Assembly: GCF_011758745.1 (NCBI RefSeq)
Contig: NZ_JAANOV010000001.1
Coordinates: 3,596,001 to 3,660,000 of the forward strand
DNA from: Amycolatopsis granulosa
Lineage (GTDB): Bacteria; Actinomycetota; Actinomycetes; Mycobacteriales; Pseudonocardiaceae
Direction of reading: 5' to 3'
DNA: 64,000 bases
Below, piece by piece: positions 60,542-64,000 of the stretch. The notes under the pieces were generated by a model. It made no database searches. It had not been told where the DNA came from and worked only from the letters and a program-made list of their open reading frames with translations. Position 1 is the stretch's first letter. The number at the start of each line of letters is the position of its first letter. The position numbers and the translations under genes were made by a program.

Positions 60542-60570
60542 GCCTCCCGGAAATCACTCTATTGGGAGGC
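60542..60570 (+). terminator. Stem-loop terminator of lysC-asd
   Basis: GCCTCCC pairs with GGGAGGC (7 bp) with a 15-base AT-rich loop, 22 bases after the asd stop, followed by GGCTTCTCC. Confidence 0.65.
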
Positions 60571-60656
60571 GGCTTCTCCCTGGCCTGACATGAATGCGCT
60601 TCTAGTGTGGGCGCAGTCGTGGCAGTTCATGGCAGGGAGAAGTCGGGGAGCTCGCG

Positions 60657-63005
60657 TTGGCAAGGCATGTCCTGGCCGCGTTGGTGTGCGCGGTGGCGCT
60701 GCTCGGGTTGAGCGCGCCGCTGCTCGTGGCGACCGCGGACGACACCGACGGCCCGCTCACCGTGCGCGTCGTGCGCGGTGAGACCGGGGTCGCCGGGGTC
60801 CTCGTCGTGGCCACCGACCCGAGCGGCGCCAGCGTCAGCGGGGTGACCGGTCCGGATGGGTCGGTTCAGCTCGCCACCTCGCCGCTGACCGGCGGGAAGT
60901 ACCGCGTGGACGCCGTGATCCCGGCGTCGATGCCCGACGTCAAGCCGGCGCCGGAGGAGGCCGGCCGGGGCAGCCTGACCGAGTTCGTCGACGTCAGCGG
61001 CGGCAAGGCGGTCACCTTGACCATGGGTGTCGGCGGCCTGGACGGGCCGGTCCAGCTCGGCGATCGGGTGTGGTTCGACACCGACGGTGACGGCATCCAG
61101 GACGGGGACGAGCCGCCGCTGCCCGGTGTGCGCGTCCAGCTCCTGGCCTGTGACGGCGGCGGGGCGCCCATCGCGGAGAAAACCACCGACCGCGCCGGGC
61201 GCTACCTCTTCGGCGAAGCCGACGGGTTGCGGCCCGACAGCTGCTACACGGTCAAGTTCGACTTCGGCGGCGTGGACACCCGGCCACTGCCCGGTTCCCC
61301 GCCGGTTGACGGTCTCAAGTGGACTGCCCCGCACACCGGTGACCAGTCGCTGGATTCCGATGTGGACCCGGCCACCGGTGTGGTGCGGGTAGCGATCGGC
61401 CCGCCCGGTTCGGTCGACCACGGCGTGGACGCCGGTGTCGTCGGCGGCCTGAACCGGGTGGGCGACCTGGTGTGGGCCGACCTCAACCGCAACGGGGTAC
61501 AGGACCCGGGCGAGCCGGGGATCGCCGATGTCGGGGTGCGGCTGCAGAAGGCCGACGGGACCCCGGTCGCCGGGACCAGCACCGGCCCGCACGGCCAGTA
61601 CCAGTTCTCCCACCTGCCCGACGGTGCCTACCAGGTCTGCTTCGACACCGCGAAGCTCCCGCCCCAGTACGGCGACTACCAGCTCACCCGGCCGCGCGCC
61701 GGCACCGCCGGCCAGGACTCCGCACCGGACCCGGTCACCGGCTGCACCGCCCCGGCCGAGCTCAACCCGGGCCGCACCCAGGACCTCACGCTGGACGCGG
61801 GCCTCGCCGCCCCGGTGAACCGCATCTCGGCGCTGGTGTGGCACGACACCGACGGCGACGGCAGGCCCTCGGTGGTCGAGCCGGGCATCGGCGGTGTGCC
61901 GGTGAAGCTGCGCGGCGAGGACGGGAAGCAGATCGCCATGACCACCACCGGGCCGGACGGGAAGTACGCCTTCGACGACCTGCCGTCCGGGTCGTTCGTG
62001 GTGTGCCTGGACCTGGCCGCCCTGCCGCCCGCCGAGGCCGACTTCACCCCGGTGACCAGGAGCGCGGTCTCCGGTGCCGATCCGGCGACCGGCTGCACGC
62101 CACCCGTCACGCTCGGCCTGGGCAAGCGCGAGGACACCGCGCTCAACGTGGGACTCGCCGCGCCGGTCAACCACATTGGCGACCGGGTGTGGGTGGACAC
62201 CAACCGCAACGGGATCGCCGACGCCACCGAGTCCGGCCCGGGCGGCGTGCCGGTCAAGCTGATCCGGCCGGACGGCACCGTGGAAAGCACCACCGCCACG
62301 GGGGCGGACGGGCAGTACCGGTTCACCGGTATGCCGGACGGCACCTACCAGGTGTGCGTCGACCGCGCGGCTCTGCCCGCGCCGGTCACCGGGTACCAGT
62401 TCACCCGGCCCAGGGCCGGTGAGTCCACAAAGGATTCCGATGTGGATCTCGCGAGCGGGTGTGCGCCCCCGGTCGCGGTCGGCGCCGGGCACCGCGACGG
62501 CGGAGCCGTGGGCGTCGGCCTGGTGCCGCCACGCAACCGGGTCGGCAACCTGTTGTGGATCGACGGCAACGGCAACGGGACCCAGGACCCGGGCGAGCCC
62601 GGCGCCGCGGGGGTGGCGGTGACGATGATCGACGCCGCGGGCCGCCCGGTTGCCGCGACGCGCACCGCCGCGGACGGCTCGTACCTGCTCGACGACGTGC
62701 CGGACGGGTCGTACCGCGTCTGCGTCGACCTCGCCGGTCTGCCCGGGCAGTTCCGCGGCTTCCGGCTCGGCGGCACCGAAGGCGACGCGGGCTGCACGGC
62801 ACCGGTCACGGTCGGGCCGCAGCCGCGGGAGGACCTCTCCGTGCGGATCGGCCTCGTCAGTGCCGGTCCGGCGGTGGCGACGGCGGCGCAGGAGTCCTCG
62901 AGCGGCGGTGGGTTCCCGGTCGGCTGGGTGCTGTTCGGGGCCGTCGCGGCGATCGGTGCGGTGGTCGGCGTGCGCTGGTGGAAGGCCGCCGGCGAGGAGC
63001 TGTGA
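60657..63005 (+). CDS. Large SdrD-B-domain surface protein
   Basis: A 782-residue secreted protein starting at TTG 60657 behind a GGGGAG ribosome site. It has a signal peptide (about residues 1-27, VLAALVCAVALLGLSA), a carboxypeptidase-like N-terminal repeat and then five SdrD B-like beta-sandwich domains. These begin at about residues 134, 268, 390, 507 and 628, each with a calcium-loop signature such as VWFDTDGDGIQDGDEP or VWADLNRNGVQDPGEPG. A C-terminal membrane helix (about 754-776) ends in a short basic tail; there is no LPXTG sorting motif. It is probably a rigid surface stalk anchored in the membrane. No enzymatic domain is seen. Confidence 0.92.
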   Translation: MARHVLAALVCAVALLGLSAPLLVATADDTDGPLTVRVVRGETGVAGVLVVATDPSGASVSGVTGPDGSVQLATSPLTGGKYRVDAVIPASMPDVKPAPEEAGRGSLTEFVDVSGGKAVTLTMGVGGLDGPVQLGDRVWFDTDGDGIQDGDEPPLPGVRVQLLACDGGGAPIAEKTTDRAGRYLFGEADGLRPDSCYTVKFDFGGVDTRPLPGSPPVDGLKWTAPHTGDQSLDSDVDPATGVVRVAIGPPGSVDHGVDAGVVGGLNRVGDLVWADLNRNGVQDPGEPGIADVGVRLQKADGTPVAGTSTGPHGQYQFSHLPDGAYQVCFDTAKLPPQYGDYQLTRPRAGTAGQDSAPDPVTGCTAPAELNPGRTQDLTLDAGLAAPVNRISALVWHDTDGDGRPSVVEPGIGGVPVKLRGEDGKQIAMTTTGPDGKYAFDDLPSGSFVVCLDLAALPPAEADFTPVTRSAVSGADPATGCTPPVTLGLGKREDTALNVGLAAPVNHIGDRVWVDTNRNGIADATESGPGGVPVKLIRPDGTVESTTATGADGQYRFTGMPDGTYQVCVDRAALPAPVTGYQFTRPRAGESTKDSDVDLASGCAPPVAVGAGHRDGGAVGVGLVPPRNRVGNLLWIDGNGNGTQDPGEPGAAGVAVTMIDAAGRPVAATRTAADGSYLLDDVPDGSYRVCVDLAGLPGQFRGFRLGGTEGDAGCTAPVTVGPQPREDLSVRIGLVSAGPAVATAAQESSSGGGFPVGWVLFGAVAAIGAVVGVRWWKAAGEEL

Positions 63006-63083
63006 CCCGGTGGTCCGGGTGAGACGCGAATTCCGCGGGCCGCCTCGGCGGGTGGGCCGCGGCGGCTCCTAGGATCGACTGCC

Positions 63084-63956
63084 ATGACTGCCAACACACT
63101 GGCCGGCGGCACGTTCCAGCTCGCGGAGGGGTTGCCCGTCGGGCGCATGGGCTACGGCGCGATGCAGCTGGCCGGCCCGGGCGTGTTCGGGCCGCCCGCC
63201 GACCGGGCCGCCGCGGTCGCGGTCCTGCGCGAGGCCGTCGAGCTGGGCGTGAACCACATCGACACCGCCGACTTCTACGGGCCGCACGTCACCAACCAGA
63301 TCATCCGCGAGGCCCTGCACCCCTACGACGGGCTGGTCGTCGTGACCAAGGTCGGTGCGGTGCGGGACGCCGAGGGCGGCTGGATCCACCAGCGGTCGCC
63401 CGAGCAGCTGCGCGCCCAGGTGCACGACAACCTGCGCAACCTCGGTGTCGACGCGCTCGACGTGGTCAACCTGCGGGTCGGCGGCGGGGACGACGGGCAC
63501 TCCGCGGTGCGGGGCTCGATCGCCGAGCCGTTCCTCGCGCTCGTGGAGATGCAGCAGGAAGGGCTGATCAGGCACCTCGGGATCAGCACCGTGAACGCCG
63601 AGCAGGTGGCCGAGGCGCGGTCGATCGCCCCGATCGTGTGCGTGCAGAACGCCTACAACATCGCCCGCCGCGAGGACGACGAGCTGATCGACTCGCTGGC
63701 GGCGCAGGGCATCGCGTACGTGCCGTACTTCCCGCTGGGTGGGTTCTCGCCGCTGCAATCGGAGGTGCTGGACGCGGTGGCCGCCCGCCTGGGCGCGACC
63801 CCGATGGCCGTCGCGCTGGCGTGGCTGCTGCGGCGCTCGCCGAACATCCTGCTGATCCCCGGTACGTCGTCGCTCGGCCACCTGCGCGAGAACGTGGCCG
63901 CCGTGTCGCTGGACCTGCCGGACGACGTGCTCGACGCGCTGGACGCGCTCGCCTGA
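63084..63956 (+). CDS. Aldo/keto reductase
   Basis: A 290-residue TIM-barrel oxidoreductase with the aldo/keto reductase tetrad (Asp and Tyr in HIDTADFYG, Lys in VVTKVGA). It has the barrel segments LVEMQQEGLIRHLGIST and FPLGGFSPL, and the end ILLIPGTSSLGHLRENVAAV. It reduces aldehydes or ketones with NADPH; the substrate is unknown. The ATG 63084 has no ribosome site; TAGGAT eight bases upstream is a candidate -10, so the mRNA may be nearly leaderless. Confidence 0.94.
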   Translation: MTANTLAGGTFQLAEGLPVGRMGYGAMQLAGPGVFGPPADRAAAVAVLREAVELGVNHIDTADFYGPHVTNQIIREALHPYDGLVVVTKVGAVRDAEGGWIHQRSPEQLRAQVHDNLRNLGVDALDVVNLRVGGGDDGHSAVRGSIAEPFLALVEMQQEGLIRHLGISTVNAEQVAEARSIAPIVCVQNAYNIARREDDELIDSLAAQGIAYVPYFPLGGFSPLQSEVLDAVAARLGATPMAVALAWLLRRSPNILLIPGTSSLGHLRENVAAVSLDLPDDVLDALDALA

Positions 63957-63966
63957 CGCGGCGCGG

Positions 63967-64000
63967 TCAGCGCACGGCGACGGCCGCGGTGGAGGCCGGC
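63967..64000 (-). CDS. Possible C-terminus of a minus-strand gene
   Basis: An open minus-strand frame enters from the right edge and ends at a TGA (63969-63967), with the last visible residues PASTAAVAVR. Only eleven codons are in the window; the call rests on position, facing the end of the aldo/keto reductase gene. Very tentative. Confidence 0.25.
   Translation of the reverse strand, partial: PASTAAVAVR

Overview
The window is very GC-rich DNA, over 70% G+C by eye, with codons almost always ending in G or C and many GTG or TTG starts. It carries several pathways in actinomycete form: a LeuA of about 590 residues, a LysC with an internal start followed directly by Asd, an L,D-transpeptidase, and regulators of the DUF5753, DUF397 and SCO6745-like families. 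Together these point to a filamentous actinomycete of the Pseudonocardiaceae, most likely Amycolatopsis or a close relative. The genus is inferred from gene content, not measured. I see no insertion sequence, prophage, CRISPR array or replication origin; this looks like ordinary chromosome with a dense mix of core and accessory genes.

Layout. 1-4.5 kb: the end of an MFS transporter, two small genes, a lipoprotein L,D-transpeptidase, a ribbon-helix-helix-like protein and an SCO6745-like gene with a palindromic operator. 4.7-5.05 kb: tRNA-Glu, tRNA-Asp, tRNA-Phe and a terminator. 5.1-9.0 kb: a two-component system (NarL type) divergent from an FtsX/ATPase ABC exporter. 9-12.95 kb: a MerR-quinone oxidoreductase cassette, a cation efflux protein, a DUF6194 protein and an AlkZ-like glycosylase. 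12.98-14.2 kb: a chloramphenicol-type efflux pump behind a leader peptide and a long hairpin. 14.1-21.96 kb: an NQO-like oxidoreductase, an AraC-type regulator, a four-PAS GGDEF-EAL protein, a stand-alone ketosynthase and an amino acid permease. 22-33.5 kb: a MetE-like enzyme with IclR, Rrf2 with an NmrA-like protein, PobA, several SDRs, a Clp_N/HTH protein, 6-phosphogluconate dehydrogenase, a MerR-SDR cassette, and an XRE/DUF5753 regulator split from its usual DUF397 partner.

33.6-39.7 kb is one envelope cluster: an anchored secreted protein divergent from an OmpR/HK pair, then a GT2-GtrA transferase and a GT39-like transferase. 39.7-44.7 kb is a replication and repair block: SRP RNA, dnaX, ybaB/ebfC, recR and a P-loop kinase, with a cell-wall amidase on the other strand. 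44.8-50.6 kb is a complete di/oligopeptide ABC operon. 50.6-58 kb holds DedA, an EamA exporter with divergent LysR, an AhpD-like protein, leuA with an attenuator leader peptide, a nitroreductase and a membrane mannosyltransferase. 58.2-64 kb holds lysC-asd (aspartate pathway), a large SdrD-B-domain surface protein and an aldo/keto reductase.

The strongest regulatory observations are: (i) a nine-codon leader peptide whose codons form the 5' arm of a hairpin that reaches the ribosome site of the efflux gene; (ii) a leu leader peptide; (iii) two opposed arrays of 11-bp-phased CTGTG/CACAG pentamers between a two-component system and its divergent gene; (iv) a recurrent TANNNT-N6-start-codon arrangement, which implies many leaderless mRNAs, several using the stop codon of the upstream gene as part of the -10. 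No complete new system can be claimed; several of these control regions deserve testing.
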